Origin: Paramecium sonneborni
Lineage: Eukaryota > Ciliophora > Oligohymenophorea > Peniculida > Parameciidae
DNA: 64,000 nucleotides
Direction of reading: 5' to 3'
Assembly: GCA_905182985.1 (NCBI GenBank)
Contig: CAJJDN010000080.1
Coordinates: forward strand, 1,674-65,673
Shown: positions 22,658 to 36,443 of the stretch, piece after piece
Numbering within the stretch: the stretch's first letter is position 1
Layout of the letters: each line of letters opens with the position of its first letter
The notes under the pieces: model-generated
Databases searched by the model: none
What the model saw: the letters and a program-made list of their open reading frames with translations, nothing else
Told to the model about the DNA's origin: nothing
Position numbers and translations under genes: made by a program

Positions 22658-23968
22658 ATGGGTCTATGTGCTAGTAAATCAAACAATTTACAAAGGCAAT
22701 AAGCAAACAATTTAAATAAATAAATACTTGCTCAACCTAATAATATTGAAGTGAACTAAACCAATCCAACTAAAAAGGAAAGGGAATAAAAAATTGTCCA
22801 ATATTAAGAAGTTATTTTAAAAGTTTAATAAGAAGCTAGATTAGATGATGTATTATGTAAGTTATGCTCAAAACAAATAAACAAAGATAAATCCATAAAA
22901 ATAGAACAATGTGGTCATTATTTTGATATTAATTGCTTTATATATCATTTTAAAGAATAAAGAATATGTTGTCGTGGATAAAAAATAAAACTTAATGAAA
23001 AAGTATATCCAAAACCTTAAGTTGATGAAATAATGAAAAACCAGCTTAAATAAATAAAATTTGGTGCTAAAAAAAGTGTTTAATGTTCTACTTAATATTG
23101 TCCTTTTATTTTCATTTATCAAAAAGAATTGAATAAATCTTAAAGCATGTCATATTTTTGTGACAAATGTTCTTCATACAAGTCATATGATTAAGAAATG
23201 TGCTAATTTATTAAAAAGTAAACAGCACAAAAAAATGAAAATGGTTCTGATTAATAATCGATTGGGAATCAATAAAATAAAGTTCATAATAATTGTTCCT
23301 AAATCGAACATTAAAATGCTTAAACAACTCTTCCTTGTAATCATAAAAAATGTAAAGAATGCTTATTTTAAGAATTTAAATAAAATTTAAAAGCTTAGTG
23401 TGATTGTGGAAAAAACTATTCAACAAATATTTTTAAGAGTTAAAAAAGAAATGAATTATAAGAGATTTATGATAAATAACTTGAACAGATTATGTAAGGA
23501 ACAAATCTAAGTTGGTAATTTTGTAGATAAAATTGTGGATTCTTTTATAACAATTAGGATACAAATAATAAATTTTCTTATTGTATAAAATGTGATGAAA
23601 TTAAAGTATGTTACAAATGTAAATATGAATTATTTTCTGAATATATTGCAATACCAGAATGCAATCACAATTATCATTTAATATGTTCAATTGAAATATT
23701 GATGAACAATAAACTTAAAGATTTAAGTTGTTGTTGTGGTACAATTTTAGATATTAATACAAAGAAATCATTAAATATTAAATGTCTTAAATGTAATGAG
23801 TATGATGATAATTTGATGATGTTAGAATGTTTTCATTTCATTCATAAAAAATGCCGGAATTTAGAATAATCTGAATGTTAAATTTGTAGAGTTCCCTTTA
23901 ATTAATAAATTATAGACAAGTTAATATAAAAAAGTGTCAGATAAGATAATTATCAAAAATTAAATTGA
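22658..23968 (+). CDS. Multi-zinc-finger (RING/RBR-like) protein with N-myristoylation signal
   Basis: Intronless, 436 aa. It opens MGLCASKSNN: Gly2 with Ser/Lys at positions 6-7 fits N-myristoylation, and Cys4 suits palmitoylation, so I infer membrane anchoring. Four Cys/His clusters follow: CKLCSKQINKDKSIKIEQCG with HYFDINCF (about 75-105); CNHKKCKECLF...CDCG (about 225-255); CIKCDEIKVCYKCK with CNHNYHLIC (about 315-350); and CLKCNEYDDNLMMLECFHFI...CQICRVPF (about 375-415). The spacing resembles RING and RING-between-RING modules of E3 ubiquitin ligases. Catalytic assignment is not certain. Confidence 0.75.
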
Positions 23969-24081
23969 ATTGGAAGACTTAAACAATTATTATAATTATC
24001 TATATAAAATACGATATATTGAATAGATAAATTTAATTTATTACAAACAAGTAATATTATATATAATTATTATTAACGAGA

Positions 24082-26427
<2,346 letters not shown>

Positions 26428-26515
26428 TTAATTATAAAACAAAAACAATTTTAGATTAAAGTTTATAAATGCTTGATTACTTTAATATTATAATATATGT
26501 ACTAGATGATCATAT

Positions 26516-26958
26516 TCATTATTGTCTTCTTTATCCTCTTCTTGGTTATTTTTATTATTTTTCTTCGACAACAGGTTCATCAATGGGAATATCAATTTCT
26601 AAACCAGCTTTTTCAAGCATTCTTTTAACATCTTAATCTCCTCTAAGATTATCAATATCTATTGAAGATTTCTCAGGAACATAATCTAATCTTCTTTCTC
26701 TTTCTTCTTCTTATATCTATTAAGTTTTATTTATATTATTACTTTAAGTGAGATTCCTTTAACAGATCCGGTTTAAATTCTCTTTAAAAGATGTGTTGCA
26801 AATCCAGCAATTTTATTTCTCAATTTTTTAGATGGTACTTATCCCACTTCAGATAAGATTTTTTTATTAAAATGGAAATCTGAGGTGAGTTTCATATAGT
26901 ATTTTTCAATAAGAACTTTTGCTGCTTTCTTAACTGTCTTATTTCTAACTCTTCCCAT
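26516..26958 (-). CDS. RPS17: 40S ribosomal protein eS17
   Basis: Small-subunit ribosomal protein. 138 aa with one 26-nt intron after GSVKGISLK. The start [20 protein letters not shown] and the block [20 protein letters not shown] are diagnostic for eS17. The tail ([20 protein letters not shown], ending PRRGQRRQQ) is ciliate-specific in sequence but fits the family in length. Confidence 0.97.
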
Positions 26959-27152
26959 GATTTAATTTGAAAAAAATTTATATCTTTAATTTATGAAAAT
27001 AAATCACAACAAAACAATAAATAGAAATAGATGAATGGATAAATTCATAAAATAAATGAATATAATAAGTGTGAATATAATAAGTAATAGAGAACAATAA
27101 TATCATTATGAAATTGTCATCCAATAATTAATAATATATATAATATAAAAAT

Positions 27153-29177
27153 ATGGGTAATACTGTTCAACATAAAAGAAGAAATCCAGCAAATTGTTTA
27201 GGTTGTATGGGATAGGAAAATGAAGGATTTGATTTAAATGAATTACAAATAGGACTAGATGTAGATAAAGCTAGAGGTTATTTTATAGACTTAATATTAT
27301 TTTAGGAAGAATTACCTAACAATCAACAGCATACTTAACTGAAAATGAAAAAAACTTTTTTAAAGCAGCATCAGGTAGAAATTTAGGTTTGATTCGTTTT
27401 TACTTAAGCAAAGGAATCAATATAAATATTTTAGATGAGGATAGAACATCACCATTGTAAAATTATATTAAAATTATCATTTTAGACATATAGCTTGTAG
27501 ATATGGTTCAATATAAGTAGTTGAAGAATTAATTAATAACAATGCTAATTTAGATATTACAGATATGGCTGGTTGGACTCGTATATATTATTTATCAATT
27601 ATTTTTAAGCATTACATGTTGCAGCATTTTATTAAAGAGCTTAAGTATGTTAATTGTTATTGAAATCAGGAGCTGATTTTAGAACTAGAAATCGCGATGG
27701 TAATCTTGCTTAAGATTTAGTAAGAGATAAAATGACATCTGAAATATTCAAATAATCGTAAGATCATTTATAAAACTACAGTGAAAGATCAATTAAAAAA
27801 TATGATCCAGCATAACGTTAATATGAAGAATATTTTTAATTGCTTAAATTGAAAAGATAGTATAAATTAATTAAATATTTAGAAAACATAATGAATGCAA
27901 TAGTTTCTGTGAAAAAGTATCTCAAAGTAAAATGATTAGTCCTAATTCAACTCCTAAAAAGTCAAGAATTAATGAAAAAGAAAATGTTGGTTTCTAAGAA
28001 TCAATGTCAAAATCAAATATTTCAGAATAAGAAGTGATTGAATTTAATAAAGAACTTGGATCTAAAATTAATAGAAATCTAATTTCCCCTTGTAATTCTA
28101 TTCCTCGATTCTTTGATGATATGGTATTTAATACTTATCTATCTCTAAGTTTTCACTCAATTAATTAGTTTTATGGTAGAATGTCTCTAGAGAAAGAGTA
28201 ATGTTTGTTGATTAAGTTAAATTCATTAAACATGATTATCATACTGAGGATCTTGCTATTGATTTATTTAATCATTCATGCTTTATGGGAATATCTTATA
28301 TGATTGCTACATAAATTATTAGACCTACTCCTTAATCTATAATTACTTGGTTATTTTAAAATATTGAATAAAAAAGTAAAATCTAAATATCCAAGTATAT
28401 CATCTATATCTTATATTCTTAGATTACTTACAAATCTCAATTTCTAAGAACAATCATCTATTCTTAAATTGTTTGTAGATAAAGTAACTAATCATTCAAA
28501 TTTAATCAATTCTTTATATAGTCTATTTAACAAATTATAAGTTTAAAATGATCCATATTTACTTGACATTTTAGTTAAGGAATTCAGTAGAAGATATTAT
28601 GAATTGAATTTCAATAACAAAAGTTCATCATTTCCATTTAAATCTGAAGATTCATTACATATGTTTTGTTTTGCCTTAGTAATTTTTGATATTGAAAGTA
28701 CTAAATATGATAAAGAGAATGCTTTCAAAAGTTTCTTTTAGAATATTCAAACAATCAATAATGGTGATAATTTTAATTCTAAATTCATTTCTGAAATAAT
28801 TGAATAATTATAATCAAAATCAATTGTTACTTTAGTAGATGAATCAATCGAAGAATTATTAAGTACTAAATTAAGTACATATAATAATCCTATAAATTTA
28901 ATTAAATAAAAATAAGTATTATGATAATTTATAATAGACTCATAATGTAAATTGGAAACTATATTAAATTGGAGATGCTTATTTACTTATTTCTGATGGA
29001 TATTTAAAGATATTTGAGAAGTCTAACAGTTTAATATAAAAAATAAATAATGAATTACATATAACAGGAAAGTAAAATTAATAATTGCTATATGTTATTT
29101 GTAAGGATGAATAAACATTTATATTTAAGCAGAGGAACATGAAGTTTAAACTAACCAATCTAAATGATACTATTTGA
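27153..29177 (+). CDS. Ankyrin-repeat / Sec7-like (ARF-GEF) protein with a PH-like tail
   Basis: About 615 aa, seven introns (20-29 nt). MGNTVQHK at the start may be myristoylated. Residues ~55-175 hold ankyrin repeats: KAASGRNLGLIRFYLSKGI, TSPLHIACRYGSIQVVEELI and TPLHVAAFYQRAQVCQLLLK. The middle (about 300-490) resembles a Sec7 domain: EDLAIDLFNHSCFMG, then SEDSLHMFCFALVIFDIE and IQTINNGDNFNSKFISEII, matching helices G/H and the following segment of ARF exchange factors. The C-terminus (WKLYQIGDAYLLISDGYLKI) looks like the start of a PH domain. The expected catalytic Glu is not clearly placed, so activity is uncertain. One joint near 28375 (20-nt intron) leaves the frame off by one; an indel or another splice site is likely there. 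Confidence 0.7.
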
Positions 29178-29309
29178 CTTAAATTTATATGATGACAATT
29201 TAACTGAATATCTTTTCAATTAATATTTATATAAATTTAATTTATTAGAAATAGAGAAAATAAGGAAATATAAAAAATAATAATATTAATTATAATAAAA
29301 AACGAATAT

Positions 29310-30536
29310 ATGATAACATTAATATTGATAAGTGGTATATTATGTGCTGAAGTTAAGTTGAAAGTTGAATCATCACCAAAAGATATAAGAAGAATAAATG
29401 GAAGGGCTGAGTTTGATGGTAAGATATAAGATTTAATTAGTAATATAGCATAAGAATATGAAACATCTTGTTAATGTGAATCAACAACAACACAACTTCA
29501 TGTAGGTGAAACATTTTGTGATCCAACAAAGGTTTAATTACATTAAGATTATGCTGGAGATGATGGGAAAACAGCATCATTTGAATAAATAAGACATTTA
29601 ATTGGACCTTTGAATGAACTATAATTTGGTGATCCTAATAGCTATCATTTTTCCTGTTTAGATGGAAGAAATGAATAAGGTGTTTTAGGGACTCCAGGAG
29701 GTGATTCTGGTGAATTTCTATTAGCTTTATAAGTATATGAATAAACAATTAATACTCCATTATCTTAAGATACTGTAGATAGTATTTTAAGCAATTATTT
29801 ATTATATATGAAATAAGATGGATTTTATATGTGTACAGATGATGATGCTATAAGACATTTAGAAAAAGAATTAGGAATGACATTAACAGTTGATGCTTTA
29901 ATTGATCCTCCGAATTCTGTACATATAAGTAATATATATTTTTAGTTTAAAAATGATCTGTTAACATCTCTTTTGAAACCTGAAAATACAGGATGTATGC
30001 ATTTGAAAAGTATTTTAAAGAATCCTGAGAGTTATGATATGAGACCTGATTTAGTTAGATATTTTATTAGAAGTTATTTCACTATATTATGGAATAAAAG
30101 CAACCCATTACATCATAAAATATTACTCGAAGTAATGGCAGGTAGACATGAAGAAAGAGCATTTCTTGAAGTTAGAATTAATGAGGCATGTATAAGATAG
30201 AATATGGCACCACTTCTTAAACCTAAAAGAAGAATAACATTAGCAAGTGTTCCATAAGGACCTACATCAACAACTTTTCATGAAGGTGGTGCTACTGAAA
30301 TATTTTAAGCATATGTTAATCATATTGATGCTGCATCTATTAGGAGAAAAGTAAAATACTATATTTACATTTAGGAACTATCTAAATTCTTTGCTGAAAT
30401 CTCTAATCATAATGGAATCCATTTTGAAATTGATGTTATGCATCATAGATTAAATAAAAAAGGATTGATGTATTTAGAAATTACTGGATAAAAAATTGCC
30501 AGATATTTGCCATTTTATACTGTTACAATTGTATGA
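29310..30536 (+). CDS. Predicted secreted protein of unknown family
   Basis: 408 aa in one open frame (or 400 if an in-phase 24-nt intron at about 30352 is real). MITLILISGILCAEVKLKVE is a short, clean signal peptide, so the product should enter the secretory path. The mature part is soluble and mixed, with cysteines near residues 53-75 and landmarks GTPGGDSGEFLLAL, DGFYMCTDDDAIRHL and EVMAGRHEERAFLEVRINEA. I recognise no enzyme motif, and there is no C-terminal GPI-like tail. Confidence 0.75.
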
Positions 30537-31110
30537 TATATTAATAAAATTTTTTATTTCAATTACTTATCTAATTCATATATTTTCATATAACAATTCT
30601 AATATATTCATTATATTTTTCATCAAAATTTAATTAAATCATAAGGTAAAATAATAATTAACTTTATTACTCTTAAGCAATAAATCTTCTTTCATTAAGA
30701 TCTTAGCATATTTTAATAATAACTTTATATAATCTAAAACATAAACCTAAAACTATTAATATTATTTACAGTGGAAATAAATCAAAATAAAAGAGATCAT
30801 CATAATTGCTCAATTTATATTAAAACAACTAGTATCACTTAATTAGATACATAATAATTCTTAATGAAATTTAAAACTTCATCAATTAAAATAAAAATAT
30901 TATTTTTGATTTTAACTAAAATAATTACAAATTTTTTAGATTATATTCATCATTGATTTTTTGATACTTATAGAAATATTAGTACTCAAAAATGAAATTA
31001 ATGATAATCTAATCAAGTAATAAATTAATGAATGAAAGTAAATTTATTATTTTAATTTTTCTCATTTATTAATATCAGAAAAATGGATTAATGACAATAA
31101 TTAAAATAAA
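30537..31110. other. AT-rich spacer, nothing recognised
   Basis: About 570 bp between the secreted-protein gene and the Rab gene. I see only low-complexity A/T runs. It is unusually long for this gene-dense region and may hold a decayed gene. Confidence 0.4.
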
Positions 31111-31725
31111 ATGCAAGCTGAATAAGAAATAGTTCTCAAGCTTTTGATGACTGGTAATGGTTCTGTTGGGAAAACAGTATTTTTGTAGAAATATGCAAAC
31201 GATTCGTTTGATGAAAGCTATGTCCCAACTATAGGACTAGATTTTAAAATAAAAACTTTAGAATTAAATGGTAAATCCATAAAATTATAAGTATTATTAT
31301 AAATATAATAATAATAAGCTTTGGGATTCTGCTGGATAAGAAAGATTTATGACTCTTACAAATTATTATAAATCTTCTCATGGCATTTTTTTATTATATG
31401 ATATCTCAGATAGATAATCATTCAATGATATTTAGAATTGGCTATAAAGTATTTTATTCACAATAATATTAGAGGCATAATAGCTTGGACAGGAGGGTGT
31501 TCCGAAAATGTTAATTGGAAATAAAACTGATTTAAATAATTAAAGATAAATTACATTTGAAGAAGGAAAATAATTTGCAGATCTTTCTGGTATATCTTTT
31601 CTAGGTATTTTTTTTTATTTAATAAAGAAACTTCTGCTAAAGATGGATTAAATGTTTAATAAGCTATTTTATCAATGATAAATGAAATCTTAGCAAAATA
31701 AGAAATATAGATAGAAAAATAATGA
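31111..31725 (+). CDS. Rab-type small GTPase without prenylation motif
   Basis: 179 aa after introns of 28, 24 and 23 nt (exact multiple of three). All nucleotide-binding elements are present: P-loop GNGSVGKT, switch [25 protein letters not shown] and ETSAK. The WDSAGQE form places it among Rabs, which control vesicle traffic by GTP/GDP cycling. The C-terminus is short (EILAKQEIQIEKQ) and has no Cys pair or CaaX, so the usual geranylgeranyl anchor is missing. It may be a soluble Rab-like protein or anchored through a partner. Confidence 0.9.
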
Positions 31726-32026
31726 TTAAATCATTTAATATAATAAATAAAAATTAATAATTCCTAATATTATTTATTTCCTTTTCTTAAACTTTCGTAT
31801 TTAACCTAGTTGAGTTTTGGCTGAAAATGCAAAAATACACTATGATTTATCATGTACTCTTATATAATTTCAAATTATCAGAGATCTTAATTTAATGTTT
31901 TTAAATAAATTCTTAATTTAGAGAATTTATTTCAAATAAATGCTAATATTTTTCTTGGCTTATTAATAATAATGAAGTTTTATGTAGTAAAATTATTTTT
32001 TTATAAAGTTATTGTGATAATTTATT
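31726..32026. other. Intergenic spacer
   Basis: About 300 bp of AT-rich DNA between two plus-strand genes. No gene seen. Confidence 0.4.
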
Positions 32027-33019
32027 ATGATAAGAAATTCTTCAATTTATGAATTGATAAAAATACAGATATATATAAAATTATAATAGGAGGAGAGTTA
32101 AGATATAATTAGAGATTTTATATTAGTAAATATATTGTAAAGAGACTAAAAATTGAGAAAAAAGAATATTTAGAAAAAACATTTTGGTGAAAGTCTATAA
32201 TTTTCTTATTCATCTTGACAAAATTAAGATTGTATATAAAATATAGATAATCCATAATGTTAAAAGAAATAATTGAAAAGTTTATATGAGAAATTTACAA
32301 AAGAATATTCACTATAAAGAGCTAGAGTAAGAAATGATAAATGATTAAAAAATTAGACCTTAAGTAGAGAAGAAAGGTTAGCAAATCATTTGACATCCAA
32401 CTCACTCTCTTATGGTGAAATTGTATGTAAATATATTTAAAACAAAAGGAATTCACATCTTTATCATTAGTGTTTTAATAAGTATAACCAAATAAAGGTG
32501 GAATATTTTATGATTTGGGTAGTGGAATTGGAAAAAGTGTAATTGCAGCTTCTTTAATGCATTAATTTGATATTTGTAAAGGAATTGAATATTTACATTC
32601 TTTACATGAATAAGCATGTAAATTAAAATAAGAAGTTGAAAAATAAAAATCTCTTATTGAATAAGAAATGGAATAGATTGGTGTTTATGATTATTAATAA
32701 CCAATTATCGAATTTATTAATGGAGATTTTAGAGAAGTATTATTTCATTTACCAAATCAAGTTAGATTGGAGTGATGGTACTTTTTTATTTGCTTCTACT
32801 ACTTGTTTTGATCCAGATCTAATGAGATAATTGAGTAAAAAGGCTGCTCTTTTAAAAGATGGATCCTATTTCATTACTGTTACTAAAACATTAGAACCTT
32901 AGATTGGATGGGATCTTATTAAATCTATTAAAGTCTAATTATCTTGGGGGCTAGCTACAATTCACATTTAATAAAAAAAAATGATTTAGATTTAACAATA
33001 ATAAATATTATTATTATGA
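32027..33019 (+). CDS. DOT1-like class I SAM-dependent methyltransferase
   Basis: 291 aa after four introns (36, 30, 26 and 25 nt); the spliced length is an exact multiple of three. Helical N-terminus (SLYEKFTKEYSLQRARTLSR), then the SAM-binding core: GGIFYDLGSGIGKSVIAASL (motif I, D-L-G-S-G-I-G), CKGIEYLHSLHEQA (acidic strand-2 end), INGDFRE, and TFLFASTTCFDPDLMRQLSK followed by DGSYFITVTKTL. Motif I and the GIE context resemble DOT1 H3K79 methyltransferases, but the protein is small and lacks a clear chromatin module; the substrate is unknown. Two introns end in AAG and one begins GTC. Confidence 0.7.
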
Positions 33020-33810
33020 AATAATCTTACTAATATTTTTTATATTTAAAATTTACTCAGTTTAATAATTACCTAAAAAAATAAGAAACTATTTATTTAT
33101 TAGAAAAACTGATTATTTAAATTACATCATATAATTATATTAAAAATTTGTAAGAAAAATATTAATTTCCATAAACAATTCTATAACTTATCAACTAAAA
33201 TTATCAGGCATAAAAAAATGAATAAAATTATTAAATGACATTAAAAAGTATTATTTTTATCACTAAAAAATAACATCTCAATATAAAATAAAATCAATAA
33301 AACTGAATAGTAATTAAGTGTAAAAAGAATAATTCAATCCTAATCCTGAATATTATCAAATTTGAGGTATTGTAATTATTTAATAAACTAATCTAAGAAG
33401 TATATACTGAGTGAAATTATTTTGATTTAATAGATAAAATTTAATCATTTTTTTACTTTTTTTCTCTTTATGTCATTATGGGGACTATGAAATTTAAGTT
33501 TGTTACATTTATGAATGTAAATAGTTTTTAATAATTTTTAAATATAATTAAATTAATAGAATTAGGATAATAGAATTTAATAGAATTGAGGAGATTGAGA
33601 ACTAATGAATTCTGATATATTAATTAATTTTAATAATTAATAATACGTAATCTATTTGATATTTTAAAATTAATAAGGATTATTGAGTTATATGATATAA
33701 TGGATATATATATGAATATTAGGATAAATCAAATAGAATATATAAAAATATGTCTATGCAATAAAAATAAAGAAATAAATAATATGAATAGAAGAAATAA
33801 TGTAAATTGA
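33020..33810. other. Spacer, partly duplicated
   Basis: No gene is recognised. From 33401 onward the sequence is identical to 34528 onward (assembly duplication). The VPS26 3' end lies just beyond on the minus strand. Confidence 0.4.
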
Positions 33811-34342
33811 TCATTTCTTTCTATAGATTGTAATTTCTTATTATTTAAAATATCTTCGATCATCTTCATCAACCAAAATAAGATTAAGAATATATTTGAC
33901 ACTGAATTTACCATTAACATTTTTGATAGATGGTGTTATATCAACACCACTTAAATATAACCGTATAGGTATAACTTCTCCTTTTTAAGGACAACCATCC
34001 ATTAATTCATATTTAACAAGTGTTTCATTATCAGTTTATTATTATGGTCCTTATCCATATTATTCTTTTCTTATTACTGCTAATTCCATATGTTTAATTT
34101 TAATTTTCACTAAATAGAAATTAACTTTTCCAGTTACTACATCTCTTAAATGATATCTACTTTTAAAATATTCAAAATCAATATGTAAACATTCTTCAAT
34201 ACCAACCTATATATTATTTAATAAAATATTAGTTACTTCTAATTTTAATGATGTTTATGGTTAATCTTCTAGTTCTGGTTATGGTATTAAAACTGCAAAA
34301 TCAATTTCTTTTTACACTTTCCCATAATTACGATTCATATAA
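33401..34342. repeat. 942-bp direct repeat, copy 1 (assembly duplication)
   Basis: Identical, as far as I compared, to 34528-35469. It ends directly at the single N (34343). It is the 3' part of VPS26 plus downstream spacer. The flank at 33400 differs from the flank at 34527, and both switch at a TATATA sequence. Confidence 0.9.
33811..34342 (-). pseudogene. Truncated duplicate of VPS26 (assembly artefact)
   Basis: Same sequence as the 3' part of VPS26 at 34938-35469. It lacks the 5' exons because the contig ends at the N. Probably not a separate gene. Confidence 0.85.
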
Positions 34343-34527
34343 NATTTGTTTTACCTTTTCTTTATAACCTTGCATAAATTTACTATTTTTTCATATCAAA
34401 ATAACCATTAGATCCTTTTATTACATTTACAACAAATATAATTTTTATAAAATTCTTATATATGACTATTAATAAAAAATATATTAAACATACAGGTTTA
34501 AATAGTATTTGTAAAATATTTTACTAA
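34343..34527. other. N plus 184 bp of unmatched sequence
   Basis: After the N, 184 bp precede copy 2 of the repeat and are absent from copy 1. The minus strand reads a coding-like GSNGYFDMKKQQIYARLQRK. It may come from a chimeric contig end or from an alternative rearrangement of the locus. Confidence 0.5.
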
Positions 34528-35469
34528 TATATACTGAGTGAAATTATTTTGATTTAATAGATAAAATTTAATCATTTTTTTACTTTTTTTCTCTTTATGT
34601 CATTATGGGGACTATGAAATTTAAGTTTGTTACATTTATGAATGTAAATAGTTTTTAATAATTTTTAAATATAATTAAATTAATAGAATTAGGATAATAG
34701 AATTTAATAGAATTGAGGAGATTGAGAACTAATGAATTCTGATATATTAATTAATTTTAATAATTAATAATACGTAATCTATTTGATATTTTAAAATTAA
34801 TAAGGATTATTGAGTTATATGATATAATGGATATATATATGAATATTAGGATAAATCAAATAGAATATATAAAAATATGTCTATGCAATAAAAATAAAGA
34901 AATAAATAATATGAATAGAAGAAATAATGTAAATTGATCATTTCTTTCTATAGATTGTAATTTCTTATTATTTAAAATATCTTCGATCATCTTCATCAAC
35001 CAAAATAAGATTAAGAATATATTTGACACTGAATTTACCATTAACATTTTTGATAGATGGTGTTATATCAACACCACTTAAATATAACCGTATAGGTATA
35101 ACTTCTCCTTTTTAAGGACAACCATCCATTAATTCATATTTAACAAGTGTTTCATTATCAGTTTATTATTATGGTCCTTATCCATATTATTCTTTTCTTA
35201 TTACTGCTAATTCCATATGTTTAATTTTAATTTTCACTAAATAGAAATTAACTTTTCCAGTTACTACATCTCTTAAATGATATCTACTTTTAAAATATTC
35301 AAAATCAATATGTAAACATTCTTCAATACCAACCTATATATTATTTAATAAAATATTAGTTACTTCTAATTTTAATGATGTTTATGGTTAATCTTCTAGT
35401 TCTGGTTATGGTATTAAAACTGCAAAATCAATTTCTTTTTACACTTTCCCATAATTACGATTCATATAA
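34528..35469. repeat. 942-bp direct repeat, copy 2
   Basis: Matches 33401-34342. This copy continues into the 5' part of VPS26 and is therefore the genuine locus. Confidence 0.9.
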
Positions 35470-35953
35470 ACTTTTAAGTAATATCTTAATCTGACTGTAT
35501 TTCCATAATAACTTTCATGTTATTTTTCAAACTTTTAAAATTAAAACTTATATGTTTTATCTTCAAATAACAATCCTTATGGTTCTAATTCTCTTGACAT
35601 AGACATAAAATCTGAACTTTGTTTTTAATCATTTAGAATTTCTTAATATTCATAAATAAATAATAATTACCAATTCTTCCTATTAATTCAACTCTAATAC
35701 CTAAATGTTCTATTTTCTTTTATTTATTCATTTTTAATTCTATTACTCCTGTAATATCATCATCACCCTATTTATTATAAATATAATATAAATACAGAAT
35801 AAACTGGTAATCTTAATGCTCCCAATTATTTATCTTAAAATCTTGTATGTTTACGTGTTTCTATACCATCTAAACTAACCTCTATTATTGGTTATCCTTA
35901 AACCATATTCAAAAGAGATGCCTAACAAAATTTAGAATCTATATTCTTACCAT
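34938..35953 (-). CDS. VPS26: Retromer subunit VPS26
   Basis: Arrestin-fold subunit of the retromer coat, which recycles cargo from endosomes. 299 aa after four introns (29, 28, 29 and 30 nt; exact multiple of three). The first intron follows the start ATG directly. Family blocks are VEYDxxx-like early strands, [80 protein letters not shown] and [12 protein letters not shown] at the end. Length fits the family (about 300). It diverges from the ArfGAP gene, 490 bp away. Confidence 0.96.
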
Positions 35954-36443
35954 TTCTTATTATTATTTAATTAAATATATATATTTATATATATCATTTA
36001 ACTAAATATATTATATTTCTATTTTATATATATCTATAATTTATTATCTTTTATTTCCTAATAAATTATTATTATGATTAATATAATTTTATATGGATGA
36101 CTTAAAATTATAAATATTTATCTATTGCAATAGATATTCAGAGTTGAATATCATTTATCTATTTGCAATAGATATTCAGAGTTGAATATCATTTAAAATG
36201 ATTATATTTACTATATATATTATATTTTATTAATTATCTATATATATTTATTATTCATCAAATTTAAAATTATTTTCTAATTCTATTTGTTCTTATTTAA
36301 AATTTTGAATTTTCAGGATTGTAAATCTAAATAACTATATATCATATTATGTAGAATGATAATAAAAAAGTTTTGAATAGATATAACATCTCGATTTTAA
36401 AAATATAGTGATTGATTACATAATATAAATATTTTCAAATATT
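35954..36443. other. Divergent spacer between VPS26 and ArfGAP genes
   Basis: Very AT-rich. It holds the palindromic tandem repeat at 36119-36194. It presumably contains both promoters. Confidence 0.45.
36119..36194. repeat. Two-copy tandem repeat with nested palindromes
   Basis: A unit of about 36 bp (tctattgcaatagatattca and onward to tcattt) occurs at 36121-36156 and again at 36158-36194 with one extra T. Each unit holds two dyads: tctattgcaataga (perfect) and gatattc-agagtt-gaatatc (7-bp arms). Paired palindromes in a divergent intergenic region could be a dimer-binding regulatory site or a stem-loop. Confidence 0.75.

Noticed and set aside
33729..33920. 63-codon minus-strand ORF, identical at 34856-35047
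   Set aside because: Out of frame with VPS26 and present twice only because of the duplicated contig end.
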